Of a stretch of 64,000 bases of DNA, positions 17,900-26,608 are shown in pieces. Source of the stretch: Erythrobacter sp. Alg231-14 (GTDB lineage: Bacteria > Pseudomonadota > Alphaproteobacteria > Sphingomonadales > Sphingomonadaceae); assembly GCF_900149685.1 (NCBI RefSeq), contig NZ_LT702999.1, positions 682,001-746,000 on the forward strand, in the 5' to 3' direction. Below the pieces are notes generated by a model. That model saw nothing but the letters and a program-made list of their open reading frames with translations, was not told where the DNA came from and did no database searches. Positions within the stretch are counted from its first letter, which is position 1; each line of letters starts with the position of its first letter. Made by a program: the position numbers and the translations under genes.

Positions 17900-18892
17900 A
17901 TGCTATCAACGATGCAGGCCCTTTGCGTTGAGACGCTGACCGACGACCTGTCTGGCGTATCGCTGATCACAATGCCGCAACCGGCCCGTGCACCCGGCGA
18001 GGTGCTCATAGAAGTGCGCGCGGCCTCACTAAATTTCCCCGATTTGTTGATGACTCAGGGCGCGTATCAATTCAAACCCGATCCACCGTTCACCAGCGGC
18101 CTTGAATGCGCGGGATTGGTGATTGATGCGGATCCTGACAGCGGTTTCGCGCCCGGCGATCGTGTGATGGGTGGCAACAAAGTTGGCGCATTCGCTGAGA
18201 TAGCCTCTCTTCCGATACGGGGCGTTTCGAAAATGCCCGACGGCGTCGATTTTGGCGCAGCGGCTGCGATGGGCGCCGCCTACAGCACAGCCTATACCGG
18301 CCTCGTCGAAATATGCGGTATTAGGCCAGGTCAATGGATCTTAGTCCATGGAGCCAGCGGCGGAGTTGGGCTTGCCGCATGCGACCTAGCGAAATCCTTG
18401 GGCGCGCGGGTGATTGCCGCAACTGGAGTTGCGGAGAAAATGGACGCGATCCAGAAAATCGCCAATCCTGACGCGACAATCCACGCCGAAGCCCGCTTTC
18501 GCGAGAAGATCGCCGACATTACGAACGGCGCTTTGTGCGATGTGGTCTTCGATCCGGTTGGCGGCGATGTGTTCGACGAATCAACGCGCTGCGTCGCCTT
18601 TGCCGGTAAACTGGTGGTGGTCGGCTTTACCAGCGGCAGGATCGCCGAAGTGGCCACCAACATCCCCTTGATCAAAGGGTTCTCCATCGTTGGACTGCGC
18701 GCGGGCGAATATGCGCGCCGATTCCCAGAGCGTGGGCGCGCGATCAACGCCGCAATCGCCGAACTGGCCAGCGCCGGTCAAATCACGCCAGCAATCGACC
18801 GCACACTCCCTTTGTCGCGTTGGCGCGAAGGGTTCGAGGCGATGCAGGAGCGAAAGCTTGTTGGCAAAGTCGTGTTTGAACCCGGCGGATAG
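17900..18892 (+). CDS. NADPH:quinone oxidoreductase family protein (zinc-independent MDR)
   Basis: A 330-residue medium-chain dehydrogenase/reductase with the GroES-like N-terminal domain (SLNFPDLLMTQGAYQ, then PPFTSGLECAGLV) and a Rossmann domain opening VHGASGGVGLAA. The lack of structural-zinc cysteines and the family motifs place it near the QOR group that reduces quinones or enones with NADPH. The true start may be the ATG at 17912 (MQALCVE). It lies seven bases after gloB, and a role in carbonyl or quinone detoxification beside glyoxalase II is plausible but inferred. Confidence 0.88.
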   Translation: MLSTMQALCVETLTDDLSGVSLITMPQPARAPGEVLIEVRAASLNFPDLLMTQGAYQFKPDPPFTSGLECAGLVIDADPDSGFAPGDRVMGGNKVGAFAEIASLPIRGVSKMPDGVDFGAAAAMGAAYSTAYTGLVEICGIRPGQWILVHGASGGVGLAACDLAKSLGARVIAATGVAEKMDAIQKIANPDATIHAEARFREKIADITNGALCDVVFDPVGGDVFDESTRCVAFAGKLVVVGFTSGRIAEVATNIPLIKGFSIVGLRAGEYARRFPERGRAINAAIAELASAGQITPAIDRTLPLSRWREGFEAMQERKLVGKVVFEPGG

Positions 18893-18901
18893 GCCGCGCA
18901 C

Positions 18902-18932
18902 GAAAAAGGGCGGCCCCATGGACCGCCCTTCC
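18902..18932 (-). terminator. Terminator at the end of the atp F0 operon
   Basis: GAAAAAGGGCGG, CCCCATGGA, CCGCCCTTCCC: the GGGCGG/CCGCCC stem, extended by GGCC-type pairs, is followed on the minus strand by CTTTTTC, so it best serves the minus-strand atpF end. On the plus strand it could also limit read-through from the MDR gene. Confidence 0.8.
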
Positions 18933-18955
18933 CCATAATTCCGATTGTTTCCGCG

Positions 18956-19471
18956 TTACAAAGAGGCGATCACTTCGTCCGCCAAAACTTTGTCCGCTTC
19001 GCCATCGTGACGATCGGCGATCAAGCTGCGTGATGCGGTAGCGGCAGCGTTTGCAGCGGCTTCGCGCACACCATCAACAGCTTCGCGTTCAGCAGCAGCG
19101 ATTTTGTCTTCTGCCATGCGTTTGCGGCGCGCAACCATCGCTTCGCTATCGGCCTCGGCTTTGGTCAAAATGGCATCCGCTTCGCGTTGAGCGCCTTCCA
19201 TCATCGCTTCGGCGTCCTTTTCGGCGCCTGCGATCTTTGCGGCGTATTCGTCGCGCAGACCTTCTGCTTCGGCGCGCAACGCCTTGGCTTCGTCAAGCTG
19301 TTGCTTGATCTCGGCGATCTTGGTGTCGAGGCCACCGACAATCATGCCGGGAACTTTTTTCCAAACGAACACGCCGATCAATACGAGCATCGCAATCGAC
19401 ACCCATTGGTAGCTGTCCAAACCAAAGGCAGCCGGTCCATCAGCGACTGTAAGCGTGATGACTTCAACCAT
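18956..19471 (-). CDS. atpF: ATP synthase F0 subunit b
   Basis: Subunit b is half of the peripheral stalk that holds F1 against F0. The 171-residue protein has one N-terminal membrane helix (YQWVSIAMLVLIGVFVWKKV) followed by a long charged coiled coil rich in Ala, Glu and Lys. It overlaps the b' gene upstream by eight bases. It is the last gene of the F0 operon and a terminator follows. Having both b and b' is typical for Alphaproteobacteria. Confidence 0.94.
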   Translation of the reverse strand: MVEVITLTVADGPAAFGLDSYQWVSIAMLVLIGVFVWKKVPGMIVGGLDTKIAEIKQQLDEAKALRAEAEGLRDEYAAKIAGAEKDAEAMMEGAQREADAILTKAEADSEAMVARRKRMAEDKIAAAEREAVDGVREAAANAAATASRSLIADRHDGEADKVLADEVIASL

Positions 19472-19958
19472 GTGCGAGTGCTTTCTTCACAGCAGACCGG
19501 GCGGTCCGCTTGTCAACTTTCGCCCCAGCAAGCCGGGCAACAATGTCTTGGGTCGCTTCTGCGGCAACGCCTTCGACTTCGGTCATTGCGGCGACGCGTG
19601 CCTCTTCAATGGCGGCCTCCGCTTTGTCGAGTTTGGTGTCGAGGCGCTTTTGCGCAGCGGCAAGTTTCTTCTCGGACGCTGCAGCAGCTTTCGCCTTCGC
19701 CTCGCCGATCAAACCTTGCGCTTTCGCGCGGTTTTCGTTCTCACGCTCACGCCATGCTTCTTCTTGTTGATCAGCGGCATCACGCGCGCCTTGCGCAGCG
19801 GCAAGGTCATCGGCGATTTGCTGATCGCGAAGTGCCACAGTGCTCATCACTTTGGGAACCATACCGCGACCGATGACGAAGAATGTGATTCCAAAGAACA
19901 CCAGAACCCAGAAAATCTGGCTGGCGTAAATTTCGGGAAGCTGGGCTATCTGAGGCAT
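19464..19958 (-). CDS. atpG: ATP synthase F0 subunit b'
   Basis: This 164-residue protein pairs with b to form a heterodimeric peripheral stalk. It begins MPQIAQLPEIYASQIFWVLV, a short leader and single membrane helix usual for b', and continues with a charged coiled coil (GARDAADQQEEAWREREN and onwards). It lies between atpE and atpF, the standard place of the b' gene in Alphaproteobacteria; this gene is variously named atpF', atpF2 or atpG in annotations. Confidence 0.92.
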   Translation of the reverse strand: MPQIAQLPEIYASQIFWVLVFFGITFFVIGRGMVPKVMSTVALRDQQIADDLAAAQGARDAADQQEEAWRERENENRAKAQGLIGEAKAKAAAASEKKLAAAQKRLDTKLDKAEAAIEEARVAAMTEVEGVAAEATQDIVARLAGAKVDKRTARSAVKKALAHG

Positions 19959-20048
19959 ATTTGAAGGGCCTGAGCGTTCAAATTAAAAGGGGTGCGTGGG
20001 GCCGAACGGAACAGATCCCGTCCAGCCCACACAATGTCAAGACGTCGA

Positions 20049-20276
20049 TTAGGCGACGAAGATCAAGATCATCGCAACAACAAACGCCAACAGGCCGAGA
20101 AGCTCAGCAGCGGCGAAGCCGATGAAGAGACGACCTTGTTGACCATCAGCCGCACCAGGATTGCGCAGTGCGCTTTCGAGGAACGAACCAAAGACGTTAC
20201 CCACGCCGATGGCTGCCATACCGGCACCGATTGCTGCGAGGCCTGCGCCGACGAGCTTGGCTGCTTCTGCTTCCAT
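20049..20276 (-). CDS. atpE: ATP synthase F0 subunit c
   Basis: Subunit c forms the rotating ring that carries protons. The 75-residue hairpin has a first helix rich in Gly and Ala (GAGLAAIGAGMAAIGVGNVFG), a polar loop ALRNPGAADGQQGR and a second helix with the ion-binding carboxylate Glu58 in AAAELLGLLAF. The absence of extra polar ligands in the helices fits a proton rather than sodium type. It sits between atpB and the b' gene. Confidence 0.97.
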   Translation of the reverse strand: MEAEAAKLVGAGLAAIGAGMAAIGVGNVFGSFLESALRNPGAADGQQGRLFIGFAAAELLGLLAFVVAMILIFVA

Positions 20277-20326
20277 TGTAAAAACTCCTTAAAAAATCAA
20301 ATCAGTTGGAAAGGTAAATGTGAAAC

Positions 20327-21118
20327 TTAGTGAAGATGCTCAGCGTCGTTGATGTACAGCGACGTAAGCAGTGCAAAGACGTAGGCTTGGATGCCTGCGA
20401 CCAGAATTTCGAGAGCGCTAATCGCCACCATCAAGGCAAAGCTTGGGAGCGCCACGATCAACGTAGTACCGATGCTGTAGTTCGCCCCATCGATCACAAA
20501 GCTCGACAGAACTTTGAGCAAGACGTGGCCCGCCATCATCGCCACGAACAACCGCAATGCGAGGCTGAATGGGCGGATCAAGAACGAGAACAATTCGATG
20601 AGGAAGATCGCAGGGATCATCGGCATCGGGGTTCCGTGCGGGATAAACAGAGTGAAGAATTTGATGCCGTGCTTCCAAAAGCCCACGATCAACACGATCG
20701 AGAAGCTGAGCACAGCAAGCACACCGGTCACGGTAAAGTGGCTGGTGAATGTAAAGGCGTGGACACCGGGAATGATTCCGACCGGCATCAGGCCAAGCAA
20801 GTTGGCGAACAAGATGAACATAAACAAGCTGAAGACATAAGGCACATATTTGCGCCCCTCTTTGCCGATATTCGCTTCTAACATGTCATCGATAAAGCCG
20901 GTGAACGTTTCCACCGCCATTTGCCAACGACCGGGCACCAAATCGCGTCTCATGCCGCTATATACAAACGCCCAAAGCAGGAAGACTGCGATGGCCATCC
21001 ACAATGCGGAATTGGTGAATGCGATGTTGAAGCCAGCAATTTCCCAGAGGTCAGAACCGAACATCGGTTCAACCTGGAACTGCTTCATCGGATCGACTTT
21101 GCCTTCTTCGGCTGCCAC
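20327..21118 (-). CDS. atpB: ATP synthase F0 subunit a
   Basis: Subunit a provides the two proton half-channels beside the c ring. The 263-residue protein has five to six membrane helices; FSLALRLFVAMMAGHVLL contains the essential arginine (Arg189), and LEILVAGIQAYVFALLTSLY is the conserved last helix. The start codon is GTG (21116-21118); the N-terminal VDPMKQF is conserved in the family, supporting this start over the internal Met. It follows atpI by 44 bases and precedes atpE. Confidence 0.97.
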   Translation of the reverse strand: MAAEEGKVDPMKQFQVEPMFGSDLWEIAGFNIAFTNSALWMAIAVFLLWAFVYSGMRRDLVPGRWQMAVETFTGFIDDMLEANIGKEGRKYVPYVFSLFMFILFANLLGLMPVGIIPGVHAFTFTSHFTVTGVLAVLSFSIVLIVGFWKHGIKFFTLFIPHGTPMPMIPAIFLIELFSFLIRPFSLALRLFVAMMAGHVLLKVLSSFVIDGANYSIGTTLIVALPSFALMVAISALEILVAGIQAYVFALLTSLYINDAEHLH

Positions 21119-21162
21119 GATCTGTATCCCTAAAACCTAAATAAACACGCCCAAACAAACCT

Positions 21163-21489
21163 TTACGAAGGATCGTCGGGACGTGTGTTTGCGCCGCGAA
21201 TAATGTTCCTGAAAGCCAAACCGATTCCGAGGAAAAGACCAACCAACAGACCCCAAGGAACGGTCCCGACCAACGCATCAAACGCATAGCCAATAACCGC
21301 GCCACCAAGAATACCGCCGACCAAATCCGCTAGCACTCGGTTGCCGCTGCGATAATTCGCATCGACGCCTTGCACTGTCGGTTCGTTGCGTTTCTCTTCA
21401 CGCTCGCGTGCGGCTTTTAACCGCGCTTCGAGCGCGTCGATACGCGCATCTTCAACGATAGGTTCTCGTGCGGGTTTCTCGTCGCTCAT
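21163..21489 (-). CDS. atpI: AtpZ/AtpI family protein
   Basis: A 108-residue protein that heads the F0 operon. The N-terminal half is a charged helix (IDALEARLKAAREREEKR); the C-terminal half has two hydrophobic segments, VLADLVGGILGGAVIGYAFD and WGLLVGLFLGIGLAFRNI, the hallmark of AtpI/AtpZ proteins, which help c-ring assembly or ion supply. Upstream on the minus strand is TTGACT, seventeen bases, then TAGGGG, only a weak promoter candidate. F1 genes are not adjacent, as is normal in this class. Confidence 0.9.
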   Translation of the reverse strand: MSDEKPAREPIVEDARIDALEARLKAAREREEKRNEPTVQGVDANYRSGNRVLADLVGGILGGAVIGYAFDALVGTVPWGLLVGLFLGIGLAFRNIIRGANTRPDDPS

Positions 21490-21604
21490 GCTTGCTTCCT
21501 AATTGGGTAAGCGAGGCACGCAGCATAAAGGTGCCCGCCGAGGGCGCCTGCCCCCTAGGAGAGAGCAAAACCCAAGTCAATGGTCACAAGGGCCCAAGTT
21601 TTCG

Positions 21605-21994
21605 TTATGGACAGATCGGTAGACGTTCTGGAGGTGCAGAAGTGCGCGTTTGCCACGATCCATTGGGGGCTTGGTACTTTTCCCCTGGCGATGTTCGCAA
21701 GATCGCCTGACACCCGGCGGTCGTTGCGTATTGCTCCAATGTAGCGCTGTTTTCCTGCGCTTTTCGGGCATAAACTGCGCGTCGACGAATGTTGATATCG
21801 TTCACCAACGACTGCAACGCTGGGGTGGCTGCGCCGACAATACCGATATAGCCGTCGGTTTGTTCGCCCACAGTCCCATTGGCACGCGCGGCTGCGTATG
21901 CGGGATCGCGTTGTGCGAATGCCGGTGCGGCCATCGCGGTCAACGCGGCAACGCCAGCAGCGGCAACAAGCATTGAATTGCGGATCATAGTCAT
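21605..21994 (-). CDS. ydbL: YdbL family (DUF1318) periplasmic protein
   Basis: Beginning at the ATG at 21994 the product has a signal peptide (MTMIRNSMLVAAAGVAALTA ending near AFAQ) and a mature domain with GTVGEQTDGYIGIV and INIRRRAVYARKAQ, the signature of YdbL/DUF1318. In E. coli YdbL helps control the assembly of YnbE with YdbH. An in-frame start at 22042 lacks a signal sequence. It is the last gene of a ydbH-ynbE-ydbL set with 44 bases between ynbE and this start. Confidence 0.88.
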   Translation of the reverse strand: MTMIRNSMLVAAAGVAALTAMAAPAFAQRDPAYAAARANGTVGEQTDGYIGIVGAATPALQSLVNDINIRRRAVYARKAQENSATLEQYATTAGCQAILRTSPGEKYQAPNGSWQTRTSAPPERLPICP

Positions 21995-22038
21995 ATTCTT
22001 CGTTCCTCTAGCCCCTTTGGGAGCCACCTGACGCGGGA

Positions 22039-22239
22039 TCAAAAGATATCCGCGTTTTCATCAATCGTGTTGCTGGCATCTTCAGCCAGCCGATACAGAA
22101 CCTCTGCGCGGATGTTGATGTCGAGCTGAATCACAATCGGCTCTTCGGGTGCAGCAACATTGATGCATCCGCTGATCGCGCTTGTTCCCATGAACGCGGC
22201 GACCATCATCGGTCCGGCTTTCGCCCAATTTGTGTCCAT
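22039..22239 (-). CDS. ynbE: YnbE family outer-membrane lipoprotein
   Basis: A 66-residue lipoprotein with a signal ending SAISGC (lipid Cys25) and a short mature part containing IVIQLDINIRAEVLYRLAEDA, the YnbE core. In E. coli YnbE is an outer-membrane lipoprotein that joins the C-terminal end of YdbH to form a bridge across the periplasm. The ATG at 22239 is chosen because it starts the signal sequence; an upstream in-frame ATG at 22311 does not. It lies 68 bases after ydbH. Confidence 0.88.
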   Translation of the reverse strand: MDTNWAKAGPMMVAAFMGTSAISGCINVAAPEEPIVIQLDINIRAEVLYRLAEDASNTIDENADIF

Positions 22240-22307
22240 TGTGCGCCCCTCTTTGTGTGTTTCATACCATGTGGCAGCGGCGCGTAATGGGGTCAATTTC
22301 ATCTCTC

Positions 22308-25300
22308 TCATGACAGGTCATCGCTTTCTGGAGGTTGAACGGCGGGTTCATCGCGCCTTTGGACATTGTCGGTTTGTGGGCTGTTTTCCGGCAGCGGATC
22401 GGGCGGGATCGGTTGAGGTGAGGATTGGCGGGTGACAATTTGCCCACCTTCGAAATTCAACAACCCTTGATCGATCGGATCGCCAAAAGCGGTGGGGTCA
22501 AACAATCCGCGCACTATCGTCGCCAACAAATAGAAATTGTCCGATCGCACATTGATCTTAAATCGGATGGGCAATTTGGCGATTTCCCGCGTGATGAAAT
22601 TGCGACTCGCGCCATCGCCTTGTTGAATGCCATCAATGTTGAAATTGGTCAGAATTTCCCCGGCGAGACTACCGTTCAGTTCAATGCTCATTTGCCGGTA
22701 ATCGAGCGATCGCAGCGTTTGGAACGCATAATTCGCGACCGCCCCCATGTCTTCGTATGTGAGTTCCCCCACATAAGCGATATTGCCCCCCGGTTGGCGT
22801 GATATCAGCAATCCGCCCTCGATAGAGCCATTGCCAAGGGCGTCGAAATAAATGGGGATGGTCCCATCAAACACCCCGGTCGCACCCAGATTGGTCAATT
22901 CCATCTGAGCCACAAAAACCGCCGCATCCAATCCGACGAGTTCAAAGACGTAGCGTTGGCCTCCTTTGCCGCCGTAAATCAACGTTGCGGGCCTCAGGAT
23001 CAATTCGCCGCCCATAAATGGCCAACGCCCATCCTCCAGCGTCACAATCTGACCATCGGTGAGTGAAAAGACGACCCGGCCGCCCAACGCCTCAACCCCC
23101 GGATTAACCGACCCAATATTGATGATCTGCGATGGAGCCGTCGTCAGGTTGATCAGGTCGGTGAAAACAACTGCACCGCTAACATCGTTAACGGGGCCAA
23201 AGGCCGCGGCGAAATCAAAGCTATCGGTCCGAAAGACCCCCGAACTTTCGATATCGTCGGCGGTCCATTCAATGACGCCCTCGCCCCGCACATCGCCCCG
23301 CGCCAAGGCTATGACGCCTCTGGCCAGATAGCTAAGGTCGGCCGGTTGCAATCCATCGCCAAACCGAATGCCCGGCACATTCAAATCAGCTCGGCCCGTG
23401 CTGTCGTTCAAATCGTGAGATAGGTCCAACGCCGCAACAAGCGCGCCGCTCAACGGATGGCGTAAATCGGCATTTGCGCGGATGCGATTGTCCGCCAAAG
23501 TCAAGTTCGCCCCCTGCGCGATCAAGGGTTCAAAACGTTCCCGTTCGGCCAGCCCTGGGCCGGTTCTTTCGGTCAAGATAAATGCGCCTTGGTTGAGGCT
23601 TAGTATCCCATCAGTGTAATCCCATGTCCCGCCAAGGCCTGAAATGTCCAAGGGCACCACATCCATTGCCGCCGTCGCCCCGGCGAACACGCCGCCAATC
23701 GCTTCGTCCGATGTGGCGCCTTCGCCTCCGACTTGGACGCCAATCGGCACGCCGATGGATCCTTCTAGGGTGGCCACCGAAAGGCGGACTGCGCTGTCGT
23801 CAGGGCCGATTTTTGCGCCCACTCCTTCTAAGACAAACGGCCCGGGATATTGCACCAAAGCGCGCTGAGCCGTGATCGTGGTGGGCGTATCGGAAAGCGA
23901 TCCGGCCAGATCCAAATCGCGTGTTTCCATCGCAATGTTCAACGCATCGCCATACCGAACCATAGCCGCGCCATCGGTGGGGCACACGGAAATCGCCTGT
24001 TGCTGCAAGGCAAGCGCGGCATAGGCCAAGGCGTCGAACCGAACCGATGCGCATTCTTTCCCGATTTCGAGGCCACTCGCACCGGACCAAGCGCCCTCCA
24101 AGGGCAGCGCCAAACCCTGTACTGAGCCCCCCGGTATGGCGCCATCCGCCCTGAGCATTCCCTCAAAACGAACCCGGCCGCTGCTATCTTGGCGCACCAA
24201 CAGCCGCGGGATTGCGATCGCATCCGGCCCGGCGCTGTAATTTGCCATGGTCAATCGCAAGGCGAGCTCTCCGCCATCGATCTGTTCCATCCGCCCATTG
24301 ATCCGTGGCAAATCGACGCCGCCGGTTAGAACATTGCCCGTCAATCGCGAGCCCGCTCCCAATTCCCCGCCATCTGAATAGCTTATACGGGAAACCGCCA
24401 GCACGGTTTCGCCGCTGACGCTGCGCAAGCGGGCCTCAGGAATGATGACCGCCAAACCGTTTTCGTTCGCCCGGACAGTGACATCACCGGCTAAATTGCC
24501 GTTGCGCACCGATCGGCTAAGCCCGCGTTCAAACTTCGCCAATAGCGGGGCCAACAATGTCCCCTCCGACGCATCGCGTGCATCGACCAGAACACCTTCA
24601 TCGCCAAGCGCGACCCGCGCGCCATCACCGCGGAAACTACCGTCCCAATCGGCACGATCCATCCCCGACGAAGCGCGCATGGTCCCATCGAGCTTCACCG
24701 TGTCGACCTGCAATTCGGGTATCGCCAATTGTGTACCCGCGAATTCGTGGCGAACGACTAGGGAACCGTCAGTTTGGCCGCTCTCTCCCGCGTCAAAGCT
24801 CCACGTTAATTCTGCATTGCCCGCCAGTGCTTCCAGTGATGCCTGTGAGTATGCCAATCTGTCCGCTTCAAAATCGAAGCCACCGTCCATTGATGCGAGA
24901 TCAGGGGCCAATTCGATCTGGGCGGCGATATTTGCAGCTTTCAAACTTGTCCCGGCGCATACGGCATCGCCCAAGCGAATCGGGCCGTCGAAACGCGGGC
25001 GTCCGTTTGAAGTTGTCAGTTCGCCATAGATCGTGACAGTTTGAGCGCGGCAATCATCGAACCCCAATCCCGGCGCGGTCGCGGCGATTGTGCCGACAAA
25101 ACCGTCATCAATCCGGCCAGCCCCGTCCATTTTCACGCCGACGGTTCCAAAATCGCTGATGAATGACGCCCGGCCATCCACAATTGCGACATCCAATGCA
25201 GGCAATGCAGGCGGTTCGTCGCTTTGCGCAAAAAGGACGCTGTCGAGTGATCCAAGGCTAAAGACACCGTCGCGATAGCTTCCGTAAAGACGCGGATTCA

Positions 25301-25700
25301 CCACTTCGATCCGAGTGATTTCGGGAACACGGAGCGAATATCCGATATCCACGATGATCGTTTCCGCGGTTAGATCGGGCGATTCAGCATCGCCTACAAC
25401 CACATTGCTCAAGATCTGTTGCTGCGGTCCGATTGCGGTGATGTCATAGGTAACCTCTACACCCGCATCCGCGATGGCGTCGTCGATCAGGCTTCCAGCA
25501 ATTTCTTCGCGATTGAACCACACAATCGCGGTGACGATCGACAAAATGACAAACAATACGAGGCTAATGCGCCAGCGCCATTTTTGCGGCCAAACGCCCC
25601 TTTTGTTTTCCCTGACACTGGCAAGCGCGTCCAGGCGCTCCTGCGAGGCAAGGTCTTGGGTGTCTAGAGAGGGCGGTTTGGCCTGTGCCATGTTCGACAT
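22308..25700 (-). CDS. ydbH: YdbH family AsmA-like intermembrane phospholipid transport protein
   Basis: A very large periplasmic protein (about 1130 residues) anchored by one N-terminal membrane helix (WRWRISLVLFVILSIVTAIV). The rest is long beta-strand-rich repeats, as in AsmA-like bridge proteins, with the conserved C-terminal block VAQMELTNLGATGVFDGTIP and YFDALGNGSIEGGLL. YdbH is one of three partly redundant bridges (with TamB and YhdP) implicated in moving phospholipids to the outer membrane. The ATG at 25700 is taken; a GTG one codon upstream and an ATG at 25691 are alternatives. It heads the ydbH-ynbE-ydbL operon. Confidence 0.9.
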   Translation of the reverse strand: MSNMAQAKPPSLDTQDLASQERLDALASVRENKRGVWPQKWRWRISLVLFVILSIVTAIVWFNREEIAGSLIDDAIADAGVEVTYDITAIGPQQQILSNVVVGDAESPDLTAETIIVDIGYSLRVPEITRIEVVNPRLYGSYRDGVFSLGSLDSVLFAQSDEPPALPALDVAIVDGRASFISDFGTVGVKMDGAGRIDDGFVGTIAATAPGLGFDDCRAQTVTIYGELTTSNGRPRFDGPIRLGDAVCAGTSLKAANIAAQIELAPDLASMDGGFDFEADRLAYSQASLEALAGNAELTWSFDAGESGQTDGSLVVRHEFAGTQLAIPELQVDTVKLDGTMRASSGMDRADWDGSFRGDGARVALGDEGVLVDARDASEGTLLAPLLAKFERGLSRSVRNGNLAGDVTVRANENGLAVIIPEARLRSVSGETVLAVSRISYSDGGELGAGSRLTGNVLTGGVDLPRINGRMEQIDGGELALRLTMANYSAGPDAIAIPRLLVRQDSSGRVRFEGMLRADGAIPGGSVQGLALPLEGAWSGASGLEIGKECASVRFDALAYAALALQQQAISVCPTDGAAMVRYGDALNIAMETRDLDLAGSLSDTPTTITAQRALVQYPGPFVLEGVGAKIGPDDSAVRLSVATLEGSIGVPIGVQVGGEGATSDEAIGGVFAGATAAMDVVPLDISGLGGTWDYTDGILSLNQGAFILTERTGPGLAERERFEPLIAQGANLTLADNRIRANADLRHPLSGALVAALDLSHDLNDSTGRADLNVPGIRFGDGLQPADLSYLARGVIALARGDVRGEGVIEWTADDIESSGVFRTDSFDFAAAFGPVNDVSGAVVFTDLINLTTAPSQIINIGSVNPGVEALGGRVVFSLTDGQIVTLEDGRWPFMGGELILRPATLIYGGKGGQRYVFELVGLDAAVFVAQMELTNLGATGVFDGTIPIYFDALGNGSIEGGLLISRQPGGNIAYVGELTYEDMGAVANYAFQTLRSLDYRQMSIELNGSLAGEILTNFNIDGIQQGDGASRNFITREIAKLPIRFKINVRSDNFYLLATIVRGLFDPTAFGDPIDQGLLNFEGGQIVTRQSSPQPIPPDPLPENSPQTDNVQRRDEPAVQPPESDDLS

Positions 25701-25762
25701 CACTTGCGCGGATCGTTGTCCAAAGGCAATAAACGACTAAATAAACTGAACGGACAACGAGG

Positions 25763-26554
25763 TTGGTGAGGCGCAGATTGCCACAGTCTGAAGACAGTTT
25801 CGATTTTTCACACGGTTCGGGATCAGATTCCGCGGACGACACGGGCGTGTCGGCCAAATCGGTGCTGCAATCCGATTCCAGCAAAGCCGCCGGCAAAGGC
25901 CACCGCGAAAGATTGAGGCAGCGCCTTTTGAAAGGCGGGGCAGAGGCTTTGGCCGACTACGAAGTTTTAGAATACCTTCTATTTGCGGCGATAAAGCAAG
26001 GGGACACGAAACCCGTGGCAAAGGCGTTGCTGGCACGCTTTGGATCGCTGGCCGGGGTTCTCAATGCCGATCCGTCTGCGCTGCAACACGTAAAAGGCGT
26101 AGGTCAAACCAGCGCGGCCGCGCTCAAAAGCGTTGCGATTGCATCGCGCCGAATGGCCCGCAGCGAGATTGCAGCGAAACCGGTCCTTGGTTCTTGGCAA
26201 TCGCTGATCGATTACCTGTCTATCGATATGGCCCACTTAACGGTCGAACGCGTGCGCGTTCTGTACCTTGATGGAAAAAACCGCCTTATCGATGACCATC
26301 ACGCCGCAGAAGGATCAATCGACGAGGCGGCGATCCACCCGCGCGAGGTGATCCGTCGGGCGATGGATGTGGGTGCGTCAGCCCTTATCCTTGTCCACAA
26401 TCATCCAAGCGGCAATCCAGAGCCGAGCCGGGCAGACATTCAGATCACTCAGAAAATCTCCGAGGCGGGCCGTTTGTTGGGCGTCACCCTGCATGACCAT
26501 GTGATCATCGGGCGCGAAGGCCACATTAGCCTCCGCGCCAAAGGGTTGATCTGA
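25763..26554 (+). CDS. radC: RadC family JAB/MPN-domain protein
   Basis: A 263-residue RadC homologue: an N-terminal helix-hairpin-helix UPF0758 region (LADYEVLEYLLFAAIKQGD, HVKGVGQTSAAALK) and a C-terminal JAB domain with the metal motif HNHPSGNPEPSRAD. The true biochemical role of RadC is unknown despite its name. The start is unclear: the listed TTG at 25763, a GTG at 25766, or a TTG at 25778, which has GAGG six bases upstream. It is divergent from ydbH and convergent with the NDH fusion gene. Confidence 0.92.
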   Translation: MVRRRLPQSEDSFDFSHGSGSDSADDTGVSAKSVLQSDSSKAAGKGHRERLRQRLLKGGAEALADYEVLEYLLFAAIKQGDTKPVAKALLARFGSLAGVLNADPSALQHVKGVGQTSAAALKSVAIASRRMARSEIAAKPVLGSWQSLIDYLSIDMAHLTVERVRVLYLDGKNRLIDDHHAAEGSIDEAAIHPREVIRRAMDVGASALILVHNHPSGNPEPSRADIQITQKISEAGRLLGVTLHDHVIIGREGHISLRAKGLI

Positions 26555-26562
26555 CGCCGAAC

Positions 26563-26597
26563 AATCAGGCGTAATTTGCAGCGCTTGCTGCCTGATT
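26563..26597. terminator. Possible shared terminator between radC and the NDH fusion gene
   Basis: AATCAGGC (26563-26570) pairs with GCCTGATT (26590-26597), and an inner GCAGC...GCTGC extends the hairpin. It lies between two convergent stop codons, the expected place for a bidirectional terminator, but the T run is short on both strands, so activity is uncertain. Confidence 0.45.
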
Positions 26598-26608
26598 TCA
26601 GACGACGG

